Translations under genes and position numbers: made by a program
The notes under the pieces: model-generated
Databases searched by the model: none
What the model saw: the letters and a program-made list of their open reading frames with translations, nothing else
Told to the model about the DNA's origin: nothing
Source: Bacillota bacterium
Lineage (GTDB): Bacteria; Bacillota; Clostridia; Oscillospirales; Acutalibacteraceae
Direction of reading: 5' to 3'
Assembly (NCBI GenBank): GCA_023397245.1
Contig: JAEWUH010000229.1
Span: 1-20,687, forward strand
Length of the DNA: 20,687 nucleotides
Part shown: positions 1 through 7,063 of the stretch, piece after piece
Layout: every line of letters begins with the position of its first letter
Position numbering within the stretch: position 1 is the first letter of the stretch

Positions 1-1020
1 TGCCAGAGCGGGGTTAATTGTGGCGGACTTGATTGCCTGCCGGAGAGGGATTCCGAAGCGGATGAGATTCTTCACTTCATCGTAAAGGTTCGTGGTGGAG
101 CCGGCAATCGTACCGTCGGCAAGCCGAGCCATGCCGTCCTTTACGAAAACCTGCTGCCCGCCCAGCTCCGAAGTGCCGTCCGGCAGCCCTGCCGCCCTCA
201 TGGAATCGCTGATCAAAACGGTGCGGTCCTCGCCCAAAATCCGGAACGCCATGCGCAGTACGGCGGGATGGATGTGATACCCGTCGCAGACCAGCTCCGC
301 TCTGACCCGTTCATCGTCGAAAACAGCGCCGACCGCGCCCGGTTTGCGGTGATGTATCCCGTTCATGGCGTTGAACAGATGGGTCACATGGGTCACTCCA
401 TGCCGGAAGGCTTCCTTCGCCTGGTCATAATCCGCTTCCGTATGCGCTAACGTGACCCGACAGATTTTACTTGCCTGTTCGGCAAACGCAAGGCCGCCCT
501 CGCATTCCGGCGCAAGGTTCACCAGCTTGACGATACCGCCGCACGCTTCAAATACTTTTCTGAACTCCGGAAAGTCCGGTTTATGCACATACTGCTCCAT
601 CTGTGCGCCCCGCCTGTTCGGGGAAATATAAGGGCCTTCCATATTTGCCCCCAGCACGGCAGCCCCCTCCGGCGGATGCTCCATGCAGTCTCTGATAACG
701 GAGAGGGCGGTTTCAATCTGTTCCATGGGCAGCGTCATAGTGGTCGGGCAGAAAGAGGTCACGCCCTTCGTCACCAGATGCCCTGCCATTGTTTCAACCG
801 CTTCCCTTGTGCCGTCGCTGGTATCCGCACCCGCGCATCCGTGGGTGTGAATGTCGACAAAACCCGGCGCAATCAGGCAGCCGCTCAGGTCACAGGCACC
901 GTCTCCCGCCAGTTCGGGAGCGATTGCATCGATCTTCTGCCCGCTCACCGAAACGTCAGCCCGTATGATCCGGAAATCCTCATCGAAGATTTTTGCATTT
1001 TTCAGTATCATTGCGCTCAT
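1..1020 (-). CDS. nagA: N-acetylglucosamine-6-phosphate deacetylase, 3' end missing
   Basis: This enzyme hydrolyses GlcNAc-6-P to glucosamine-6-P and acetate, the first intracellular step after PTS uptake. I translated about 340 codons with no stop; the reading frame runs off the window edge, so roughly 40-50 C-terminal residues are missing. Visible family motifs are the metal-site segment GFVDIHTHG (His58, His60), MEGPYI, LAHTEAD, THLFNAMNG, CDGYHIHP and the catalytic-Asp segment LISDSM. The ATG at 1020 overlaps the nagB stop by one base (TAATG), which suggests translational coupling. A second ATG at 1011 (MILKNAK) lies about 11 nt from the AAAGGA motif and may be the true start. It is the last visible gene of the GlcNAc PTS operon. 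The call is secure; the exact start is not. Confidence 0.96.
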   Translation of the reverse strand, partial: MSAMILKNAKIFDEDFRIIRADVSVSGQKIDAIAPELAGDGACDLSGCLIAPGFVDIHTHGCAGADTSDGTREAVETMAGHLVTKGVTSFCPTTMTLPMEQIETALSVIRDCMEHPPEGAAVLGANMEGPYISPNRRGAQMEQYVHKPDFPEFRKVFEACGGIVKLVNLAPECEGGLAFAEQASKICRVTLAHTEADYDQAKEAFRHGVTHVTHLFNAMNGIHHRKPGAVGAVFDDERVRAELVCDGYHIHPAVLRMAFRILGEDRTVLISDSMRAAGLPDGTSELGGQQVFVKDGMARLADGTIAGSTTNLYDEVKNLIRFGIPLRQAIKSATINPALA

Positions 1021-1769
1021 TATCCTTTCTTCGGAAGCTTGCCGTAAACGGCGGCCAGCGCATCCTGATCCGCTACCACGGTCACATCCGGATGGAGCTG
1101 CAGGATCGACGCCGGAACCTCCGGCGTGACCGGGCCGTACAGCGCCTTTTCCAGAATTTCCGCCTTGCTGTCCCCGCTGACCACCAGCAGGATCTTTTTC
1201 GCCTGCATAATGGCCTTGATACCCATCGTTACGGCATACCGCGGCACCTCGTCCGTATTTTGAAAGAAACGCGAATTTGCGCTGATGGTCTGCGGCTTGA
1301 GCGTGACCTTATGCGTCATTTTATCAAAGCTTTCGTTGGGTTCGTTAAATCCGATATGCCCCGTATTTCCAAGCCCCAGCAGCTGCAGATCAATGCCGCC
1401 CAGGTCTGCGATCAGCCGGTCGTATCCCGCGCACTCCGCTTCAATGTCCGCGGCCAGACCGTCCGGTAGATGAACGTTCTCCGGCCGGATGTTGATCTGG
1501 CTGAAAAAGTTTTCCCACATATAAAGATGGTAGCTCTGCGGGCTTTGGGGAGAAAGTCCGCAGTACTCGTCCAGATTTACGCTGCGCACTTCGCGGAAAT
1601 CCACATCGCCCTTCCGGTACCAGTCAATCAGCTGACGGTAGATTCCCAGCGGGGTAGAACCTGTTGCAAGCCCCAGAATGCTCCGGGGGAACAGAATAAC
1701 CTGCGCCGAGATAATATTTGCCGCCTTCCGGCTCATGCCCTGATAATCGTCTGCTGTAATTATTTTCAT
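1020..1769 (-). CDS. nagB: Glucosamine-6-phosphate deaminase
   Basis: This enzyme converts glucosamine-6-P to fructose-6-P and ammonia, feeding GlcNAc carbon into glycolysis. The protein is 249 residues, the length of the short Firmicutes form; the longer E. coli form carries an allosteric tail. Visible motifs are LATGSTPLG (phosphate loop, about residues 34-42), NLDEYCGL with the catalytic Asp67, and GLGNTGHIGFNEP with His138 and Glu143. Position 136, which corresponds to Asp141 of the E. coli enzyme, is Thr here; this site is known to vary in Firmicutes enzymes. The Shine-Dalgarno is weak (GGCAGG about 8 nt before the ATG). The gene lies 42 nt after the EIIA gene and overlaps nagA by one base. 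Confidence 0.97.
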   Translation of the reverse strand: MKIITADDYQGMSRKAANIISAQVILFPRSILGLATGSTPLGIYRQLIDWYRKGDVDFREVRSVNLDEYCGLSPQSPQSYHLYMWENFFSQINIRPENVHLPDGLAADIEAECAGYDRLIADLGGIDLQLLGLGNTGHIGFNEPNESFDKMTHKVTLKPQTISANSRFFQNTDEVPRYAVTMGIKAIMQAKKILLVVSGDSKAEILEKALYGPVTPEVPASILQLHPDVTVVADQDALAAVYGKLPKKG

Positions 1770-1811
1770 ATTTATTACCTGCCCGCTGTTTTATAAAATT
1801 CTATTAAGAAT

Positions 1812-2285
1812 TTATTTTCTGTATGTTATGACGGCGGTCTGCCCGCCTGCAACGTTTCCAAGCTGAAAATCAAGATTTTTCACACTGTCCATATTCGTGA
1901 TAATACAGGGTGAAATTGTCTTATATCCCTTCGCCTCAATGGCGGCGATATCCATATCCATCAGTTTTTCCCCCGCTTCAACATGCTGGCCGGCTTCAAC
2001 ATGGCACGTAAACCCTTCCCCGTTCAGTTTCACGGTATCAATGCCGAGGTGAACGAGTATCTCCACCCCGTCGTCCCCTTCAATACAAACGGCGTGCAGG
2101 GTGTGGGGAATCTGCACGACCGTTCCCGCCGCCGGGGAATACACCTCGCCGCCGCTGGGGATAATCGCGATTCCGTCTCCTAAAACCTTCTCCGCGAATA
2201 CGGGGTCCGGCACATCGGTGATTGCAACGGCCTTTCCCGTCTGCTGAGCCAGTAACTTTGTTTTTTCCTTGGTGAACAGTCCCAT
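1812..2285 (-). CDS. Stand-alone glucose-family PTS EIIA protein
   Basis: This is a soluble phosphocarrier of 157 residues that takes phosphate from HPr and passes it to an EIIB domain. The EIIA(Glc) fold signature is clear: GDGIAIIPSGGEVYSPAAGTV near residues 36-56, then IPHTLHA with His64, then EILVHLGIDTVKL with the phosphorylatable His79. These match E. coli Crr His75 and His90. The start is supported by AGGAGGTC 5 nt before the ATG. The neighbouring EIICB gene lacks a fused EIIA domain, so this protein is the natural phosphate donor for that permease. A hairpin lies in the 105-nt gap between the two genes. Confidence 0.95.
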   Translation of the reverse strand: MGLFTKEKTKLLAQQTGKAVAITDVPDPVFAEKVLGDGIAIIPSGGEVYSPAAGTVVQIPHTLHAVCIEGDDGVEILVHLGIDTVKLNGEGFTCHVEAGQHVEAGEKLMDMDIAAIEAKGYKTISPCIITNMDSVKNLDFQLGNVAGGQTAVITYRK

Positions 2286-2343
2286 TATAGACCTCCTGTT
2301 AGTGATTGCCGGCAGAACCGAACAAATAAATCTTTTTAAAATG

Positions 2344-2379
2344 GGATTCCCTCCCCCACTGTTCGCAGAGGAGGGAACC
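2344..2379 (-). terminator. Intercistronic hairpin between EIICB and EIIA genes
   Basis: On the minus strand TTCCCTCC pairs perfectly with GGAGGGAA across a 15-nt loop, and a GG/CC pair extends the stem past a one-base bulge. The downstream sequence (CATTTTAAAAAG) is not a proper U-tract. The hairpin is therefore more likely a leaky terminator or an RNA stability/processing stem that sets the EIICB:EIIA ratio than a full stop. Confidence 0.4.
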
Positions 2380-2390
2380 GCAGCGTAAGG

Positions 2391-3860
2391 TTATGCTGTC
2401 TGTGTGCCGAATTTCGGGAGATATTTCTTCATTGCGTCAACAAGAAGCTCCGCCTTAGTACCCACGATCACCTGAGTGACCTGTGTGCCGGCTTTCATTA
2501 TACCAGAAGCGCCGAGCGCTTTAAAGGTTCTGTCGTCGAGTTCCTTGTTGCTTACAAGTACCAGACGGATGCGGGTAATGCAGGATTCGATTTCCTTAAT
2601 GTTTTCCGCACCGCCCAGTGCCGCGATATATTTCTTAGCCATCTCGTCAAAGCCGTTGTCATCGACCAGCTTGGAGAAGCTTTCCGTTTCCCCGTCGTCC
2701 TCGCGGCCCGGAGTTTTGAGGTCAAACTTCTTGATAAAGAATACGAACAGGGAGAAATAAACAACGCCGAATACGAGGCCGACCGGAATGATCATCCAGC
2801 CGTTTGCCGCCTTGGTCCAGTTGATGAGGTAATCGAAAAGGCCCGCGGAAAAAGTGAAGCTGTCGCGGATACCGAGCATATTGCAGACCACAAGGGAAAG
2901 ACCGGTAAGGCCTGCATGGAGTACGAAGAGCACAGGAGCAAGGAACATAAACATGAATTCGATCGGCTCGGTAACGCCGGTAAGGAACGCGGTCAGCGCG
3001 ACGGAGAAAAGAGCGCCGCCAACAACCGCTTTGTTTTCCTTCTTAGCGCAGACATACATGGCAAGAGCCGCCGCAGGAAGCGCAAACATCATGATCGGGA
3101 AGAAACCGGCTGTAAACATACCGCCGTTCGGGTCGCCCGCAAAGAATCTCCACAGGTCACCGGAAACCGTCTTCCCGTCCGCACCGGTGTATGTACCGAA
3201 GTTGAACCATACCGCTGTGTTCACAACATGATGCAGACCGAAAGGAAGAAGCAGTCTGTTCAGTGTGCCGTAGATGAATTCGCCGAGTCCGCCGCTTCCG
3301 GTCATCCAGTTTGCAGCCGCGTCCAGACCCTTCTGGAAGGTCGGCCACACGGTGCCGAGCAGTCCGCCGATTACCAGCGAGCAGCCGCCGGTCACGATGG
3401 GAACAAAACGTCTGCCGCCGAAGAATGCCAGCCAGTCCGGCAGCTTCGTGCTGTGGAATTTATTGTAGCAGAGCCCGGCGATCACACCGGCGATAATGCC
3501 GCCGAAATGCGCCATGTTAATATCGGTAATGGTTTTGGGGAATCCGCCCGCAGGTGTGAAAAGCGTCTGGACCTGCAATGCGTAGTTGACCGCCTGACCG
3601 GCCGCATTCAGTACAAAGTAGGCCACCGCACCGGCCAACCCGGCCGCGCCGTTGCTGTCATCCGCAAGGCCGACCGCAATACCGATTGCAAACAGCAACG
3701 GTAAATTGCTGAACAATGCGTTGCCGGAATTTGCAAGGAGCGGTATGTTGAGCATATCGCTCTGGCCGAGCCTGAGAAGAAGGCCCGCAATCGGCAGAGA
3801 CGCGATAGGCAACATCAGAGATTTGCCTAGCTTTTGGAGCGCTGCTAATACTTTTTTCAT
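2391..3860 (-). CDS. nagE: PTS permease EIICB, N-acetylglucosamine type
   Basis: This membrane permease imports and phosphorylates the sugar, most likely GlcNAc given its nagB and nagA neighbours. The EIIC domain spans about residues 1-385 and contains repeated hydrophobic segments, LLLPFGLHHVVNT, and the substrate-site motif LTGVTEPIEF. The EIIB domain spans about 400-489 and contains the phosphorylatable Cys427 in ESCITRIRL. There is no fused EIIA; the next gene supplies it. I chose the ATG at 3860 (MKKVLAAL, 489 residues) because it has TGGAGGTAAGAAA directly upstream. The longer frame from 3890 would place that Shine-Dalgarno inside the coding region. Glucose or glucosamine specificity cannot be excluded from sequence alone. 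Confidence 0.93.
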   Translation of the reverse strand: MKKVLAALQKLGKSLMLPIASLPIAGLLLRLGQSDMLNIPLLANSGNALFSNLPLLFAIGIAVGLADDSNGAAGLAGAVAYFVLNAAGQAVNYALQVQTLFTPAGGFPKTITDINMAHFGGIIAGVIAGLCYNKFHSTKLPDWLAFFGGRRFVPIVTGGCSLVIGGLLGTVWPTFQKGLDAAANWMTGSGGLGEFIYGTLNRLLLPFGLHHVVNTAVWFNFGTYTGADGKTVSGDLWRFFAGDPNGGMFTAGFFPIMMFALPAAALAMYVCAKKENKAVVGGALFSVALTAFLTGVTEPIEFMFMFLAPVLFVLHAGLTGLSLVVCNMLGIRDSFTFSAGLFDYLINWTKAANGWMIIPVGLVFGVVYFSLFVFFIKKFDLKTPGREDDGETESFSKLVDDNGFDEMAKKYIAALGGAENIKEIESCITRIRLVLVSNKELDDRTFKALGASGIMKAGTQVTQVIVGTKAELLVDAMKKYLPKFGTQTA

Positions 3861-3908
3861 TTTCTTACCTCCAGAATATAATATTTTCATCGAGTTGCCT
3901 CGAATGGG

Positions 3909-4733
3909 TTACATTTGCCGGAGTCTTTCAATATCCGCCGCGATGAACGCAACCGAATCCTCACTGAGCTGAATGCCCAGTTCCTCTTCAATCAGCTTTG
4001 CGACCTTTAAGGCGGTCACATAGGAATCCGCCATATTCAGCTTGACCTGCTGCTTTAGATTCATAACAATGGAATTGTTGTTTGCGGTCATTGTAACCAG
4101 ACAGTAAACGTTCAGCAGAAAGGATTTCTCAGGGGAGTGCATATTCTGCTTTCTGCCGATGGAACGGCAGACCATCCTTAAAATCTGGCTGTAAACCCTT
4201 GTGTTCTTCATGGCTGCCCGGATATGCTTCTTTTTGCGTGCCGAGTAAAGGTGAAGGGCAATAAAGCTTGTCTCCGCGTCGCCGATTTCCACATTGATGC
4301 GTTCTTTGATGATTTCGGCAGCGATCTGTGCCGTCTCATATTCGCGGCTGTACAGGATCGCGATTTCACTGCAGAACGGATTGTCGATGGGCAGTCCCAT
4401 ATGTAAACATTCGATTGCAAAGGTAATATGGTCGACCAAAGCGTCGTAGAGGTTGTCGTTCTCAATCTGGAGCCGCTCCTTTGCAATCTCTACAATTTCA
4501 CGCGTAACCTGTTCCACTTTTTCCGCGTCGCAGCTGAGCTGCTTGATTTTTGACGCGCTGACGTTGCCGTCGTGGATATAGAATATTTTCTGATCTTCTC
4601 CGCAATCCTGAATGACTTCACCCGAACGTCTGCCGAAACCGATGCCCTTGCTCATGAGGACGGCCTGATTGCCGGCGGAATCCTGCGCTAAAACAGCGTT
4701 GTTGCTAAATACTTTCGCTACGCGGTAATCCAT
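3909..4733 (-). CDS. glcT: PRD-type transcriptional antiterminator, GlcT/LicT family
   Basis: This RNA-binding regulator stabilises a RAT hairpin and so prevents premature termination. The protein is 274 residues: a CAT RNA-binding domain (about 1-57, starting MDYRVAKVFSNNAVLA), PRD1 (about 70-170) and PRD2 (about 175-274). PRD1 keeps His102 (DHITFAI) and His161 (FIALHL). In PRD2 both usual histidines are gone: CLVTM has Met215 where family members have LVTH, and AADIER has Asp267 where they have HIER. The start at 4733 lies 4 nt after the ptsI stop, with GGGGG upstream; a longer frame from 4817 would overlap ptsI and does not resemble the family. Its probable target is the GlcT-like RAT ahead of ptsH, which makes the operon autoregulated. 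The symbol is given by family and RAT type, not by proof of orthology. Confidence 0.9.
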   Translation of the reverse strand: MDYRVAKVFSNNAVLAQDSAGNQAVLMSKGIGFGRRSGEVIQDCGEDQKIFYIHDGNVSASKIKQLSCDAEKVEQVTREIVEIAKERLQIENDNLYDALVDHITFAIECLHMGLPIDNPFCSEIAILYSREYETAQIAAEIIKERINVEIGDAETSFIALHLYSARKKKHIRAAMKNTRVYSQILRMVCRSIGRKQNMHSPEKSFLLNVYCLVTMTANNNSIVMNLKQQVKLNMADSYVTALKVAKLIEEELGIQLSEDSVAFIAADIERLRQM

Positions 4734-4737
4734 CGGC

Positions 4738-6408
4738 CTAACCCCCACACAGTTGTTGTACGATTTTATCCGGATTTTGCGGCAGCTGCGTCTGCTGAAC
4801 CGTTTTCCGCAGCTCAAGTACGGCGGAAGGAGTAACGGACAGCTCCGAAATTCCGATTGCCAGATAGAACGGGGTAAGCGTTCTGTCCGCTGCGGACTCC
4901 CCGCAGATGCCGACCGGAATTCCGGCTTTTTTTCCGTTTTCCGCCGTCATTTTAATCATGCGCAGCACGGCCGGATGCCTTGGATTGAAAATGCCGCTTA
5001 CCGCCGGATTCATGCGGTCCGCCGCCAGCGTGTACTGCGTCAGATCGTTGGTGCCGATACTGAAAAAATCGACCATCGGCGCCAGAAGGTCGCTGACCAT
5101 GACCGCGGCAGGCGTTTCAATCATGATTCCGAACTCAACGTTTTCCGCAGCCGGGAGGTTTTCCGCGGCCAAATCGGCTTTTACCCGGCGCACGATTTCC
5201 TTGATCTCCAGTACTTCCTGTACGGACGTGATCATCGGAAACATCACCGCCAAACGGCCGTAAACGGAAGCACGGAGCAAAGCGCGCAGCTGCGTGATAA
5301 AGATTTCTTTCCGGTCCAGACAGATTCGGATGGCACGGCAGCCCATCGCGGGGTTATCCTCCGGTTTTAAATCCAGATACGGAACCTTTTTGTCCGCGCC
5401 CAAATCCAGCGTGCGGATGATTACGCGCTTTCCGTCCATCTTCTGCAGAACCGCTTTGTACGCGGCAAACTGCTCTTCCTCCGTTGGGAAACGGCCATGC
5501 TCCATATATAAAAACTCGCTGCGGAAAAGACCGACTCCGTCCGCGTCGTTTGCAACCGCCAAGTCCGCGTCGGCAATAGAGCCGATATTTGCGTTAATTT
5601 CAATTTCTATTCCGTCTTTGCTGACCGATTTTGTACCCTTCAGCTTTTTTAAGTTCTCCCGGTGTTCCAGATATTCTTTCCGCTTCTCCGAATAGGTAAG
5701 GAGGCTTTGTTCGTCGGGCTCCAGAATGACCTGACCGGTAAACCCGTCGACAATCACGTTCATTCCGTCCCGCAGGGCTGCAAATTCCCCGTTCAGGCCG
5801 ACTACCGCGGGAATCCCCATCGTCCTGGCCAGAATCGCCGAATGGGAGTTTTTCGAGCCCTTCTGCGTAACGATTGCAAGCACTTTGGCCTGATCCATCT
5901 GTACGGTCTCGCTGGGCATCAGGTCGGCCGCAGCAATCACCGCCTCGTGCTCAAGGCTTTTCAGCTCACACCCCAGGGAGGGGTTCAGGCTGCGCAGAAG
6001 CCGCTTCGTAATATCCATAACGTCGGCACAGCGGGCGTGCATATAGGGATCCTCCATCTGATCGAACATCGCGTAAAATTTCCTGCCCGTTTCCCAAACG
6101 GCATATTCCGCGTTTGCGCTCTCATTTGCAATAATGGAATTGATGGATTCAATATAATCTTCGTCCTGAAGCATCATGATGTGAATCTGAAAAATCGCCG
6201 ACTGCTCTTCGCCGACGCATTTCACGGCATCCAGATATAACTCGTTGAGGCTGCTTTCGGCTTTTCCCCTTGCCGCCGCCGCCCGTTCGGTTTCCGCCTG
6301 AATGTCGGTGATCCTTGCTTTGGCAATTTCAGCGTCGCAGCCGGTATAAAGGGTAATTCTGCCGATTGCAATTCCGTCCGACGCTCCGATTCCTTTGATT
6401 ATTGTCAT
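4738..6408 (-). CDS. ptsI: PTS enzyme I (phosphoenolpyruvate-protein phosphotransferase)
   Basis: This cytoplasmic enzyme autophosphorylates from PEP and phosphorylates HPr on His15. The protein is 556 residues, close to the usual 570. The phosphohistidine loop is QKGSKNSHSAILAR with His189, the same number as in E. coli. The C-terminal PEP-binding barrel shows GLFRSEFLYM, MIETPAA, FFSIGTNDLTQY and GICGES (active-site Cys). I prefer the ATG at 6408 over the GTG at 6417, because AAGGTGA lies 10 nt from the ATG but almost touches the GTG. The gene follows ptsH by 15 nt and precedes the antiterminator gene by 4 nt, so all three are co-transcribed. Confidence 0.96.
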   Translation of the reverse strand: MTIIKGIGASDGIAIGRITLYTGCDAEIAKARITDIQAETERAAAARGKAESSLNELYLDAVKCVGEEQSAIFQIHIMMLQDEDYIESINSIIANESANAEYAVWETGRKFYAMFDQMEDPYMHARCADVMDITKRLLRSLNPSLGCELKSLEHEAVIAAADLMPSETVQMDQAKVLAIVTQKGSKNSHSAILARTMGIPAVVGLNGEFAALRDGMNVIVDGFTGQVILEPDEQSLLTYSEKRKEYLEHRENLKKLKGTKSVSKDGIEIEINANIGSIADADLAVANDADGVGLFRSEFLYMEHGRFPTEEEQFAAYKAVLQKMDGKRVIIRTLDLGADKKVPYLDLKPEDNPAMGCRAIRICLDRKEIFITQLRALLRASVYGRLAVMFPMITSVQEVLEIKEIVRRVKADLAAENLPAAENVEFGIMIETPAAVMVSDLLAPMVDFFSIGTNDLTQYTLAADRMNPAVSGIFNPRHPAVLRMIKMTAENGKKAGIPVGICGESAADRTLTPFYLAIGISELSVTPSAVLELRKTVQQTQLPQNPDKIVQQLCGG

Positions 6409-6423
6409 AAAACTCACATCACC

Positions 6424-6681
6424 TTAAAAATTTTCCTCACAGAAACTTTTGATTTTCGAGCAGTCTGTCTCTTCCTCCGGGCCGGTAACGGTGAAGGTTA
6501 TGCTGTCGTTCTTTTTGACGCACAGCCCCATCACACCAAACAGCTTTTTTGCGCTCGAGGTTTTACCGCGCACGGACAGATTCACCTCGGAGGAGCAGCC
6601 GGAAGCGCATTTTACCAACAGGCCCGCGGGCCTTGCGTGAAGCCCCAGCTCGTCTTTTACAACATATTCAAAGCTTTGCAT
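6424..6681 (-). CDS. ptsH: HPr-family phosphocarrier lacking the regulatory Ser46
   Basis: HPr carries phosphate from enzyme I to EIIA proteins. The protein is 85 residues. The catalytic segment LGLHARPAG places His15 exactly as in the family. In low-GC Gram-positives, HPr kinase phosphorylates Ser46 in a segment like NLKSIMGVMSL; here the aligned segment reads SAKKLFGVMGL, so residue 46 is Lys. Phosphotransfer should be intact, but Ser46-P/CcpA-type catabolite signalling through this copy should not be possible. I chose the ATG at 6681 over the GTG at 6690 because AGAGGGG lies about 7 nt upstream of it. It is the first gene of the operon, directly after the RAT/terminator leader. Confidence 0.95.
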   Translation of the reverse strand: MQSFEYVVKDELGLHARPAGLLVKCASGCSSEVNLSVRGKTSSAKKLFGVMGLCVKKNDSITFTVTGPEEETDCSKIKSFCEENF

Positions 6682-6697
6682 TAGAATCACCCCTCTG

Positions 6698-6750
6698 AAA
6701 AAATAAAGGCATAAACGGTCATAAAATAAAATTTATGAAAGTTTATGCCT
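6698..6750 (-). terminator. Intrinsic leader terminator, mutually exclusive with RAT
   Basis: Read on the minus strand, AGGCATAAAC and GTTTATGCCT form a perfect 10-bp stem. It is extended inward by TCATAAA/TTTATGA after a 2-nt internal loop, and is followed by TTTATTTTTT. The stem's 5' arm lies inside the 3' half of the RAT, so only one of the two structures can form. It lies directly upstream of the ptsH Shine-Dalgarno. Confidence 0.88.
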
Positions 6751-6772
6751 GATCGAATCAGTTACACACTTT
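6738..6772 (-). promoter_or_regulatory. Ribonucleic antiterminator (RAT), GlcT type
   Basis: On the minus strand this 35-nt element has an upper stem CTGAT-TCG-ATCAG, asymmetric inner-loop strands GTGTAA and GCATAA, and a lower stem AAAGT/ACTTT. This matches the RAT architecture bound by BglG/LicT/GlcT proteins, and the core GTAACTGAT...ATCAGGCA resembles GlcT-type targets. It begins about 20 nt after the predicted transcription start. The cognate antiterminator is encoded two genes downstream. Confidence 0.85.
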
Positions 6773-6800
6773 TCTATTTAGTTTTAAATGAATTAATTTC

Positions 6801-6828
6801 ATTATATTTATTTTTAATAATTTGTCAA
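6801..6828 (-). promoter_or_regulatory. Sigma-A promoter of the GlcNAc PTS operon
   Basis: The minus strand carries a perfect -35 TTGACA (6828-6823) and a perfect -10 TATAAT (6806-6801) with a 16-nt spacer in very AT-rich DNA. The predicted start near 6794 gives a leader of about 110 nt before ptsH, which contains the RAT and terminator. Such a strong promoter fits control by antitermination. I found no convincing cre site nearby. Confidence 0.85.
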
Positions 6829-6956
6829 TAGACTATTTAAAAATTATATATATTTTCAATAAAAACTTAATTAAAGCAAGATATTTTTCAAAACATCCGA
6901 ATTAATGAAAGTATCCATAAAGTACCTTTTCTCAAAGGAATTTCCCTGTCAATCTA

Positions 6957-6984
6957 TTGATTTTATTAATTTGGGACTTATAAT
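6957..6984 (+). promoter_or_regulatory. Probable sigma-A promoter for the HAD phosphatase gene
   Basis: TTGATT (6957-6962) and TATAAT (6979-6984) are separated by 16 nt, about 80 bases upstream of the chosen HAD start. The -35 box is only a partial match. Together with the divergent PTS promoter it accounts for the 380-base gap between ptsH and the HAD gene. Confidence 0.55.
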
Positions 6985-7063
6985 GAACATAGCATACGGT
7001 TCCGGTATACAAACAAGGAACCATAGTTCTTCGGCATCCGATTTATTCCAAACGGAGGGGTTT

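Noticed and set aside
6690..6905. A CcpA cre site in the PTS promoter region
   Set aside because: I looked for TGWAANCGNTNWCA-like sequences on both strands and saw none convincing.
6905..7063. A 53-residue N-terminal extension of the HAD protein
   Set aside because: It covers the predicted promoter, has no Shine-Dalgarno, and would bury motif I far inside the protein. GGAGGGG supports the ATG at 7064.
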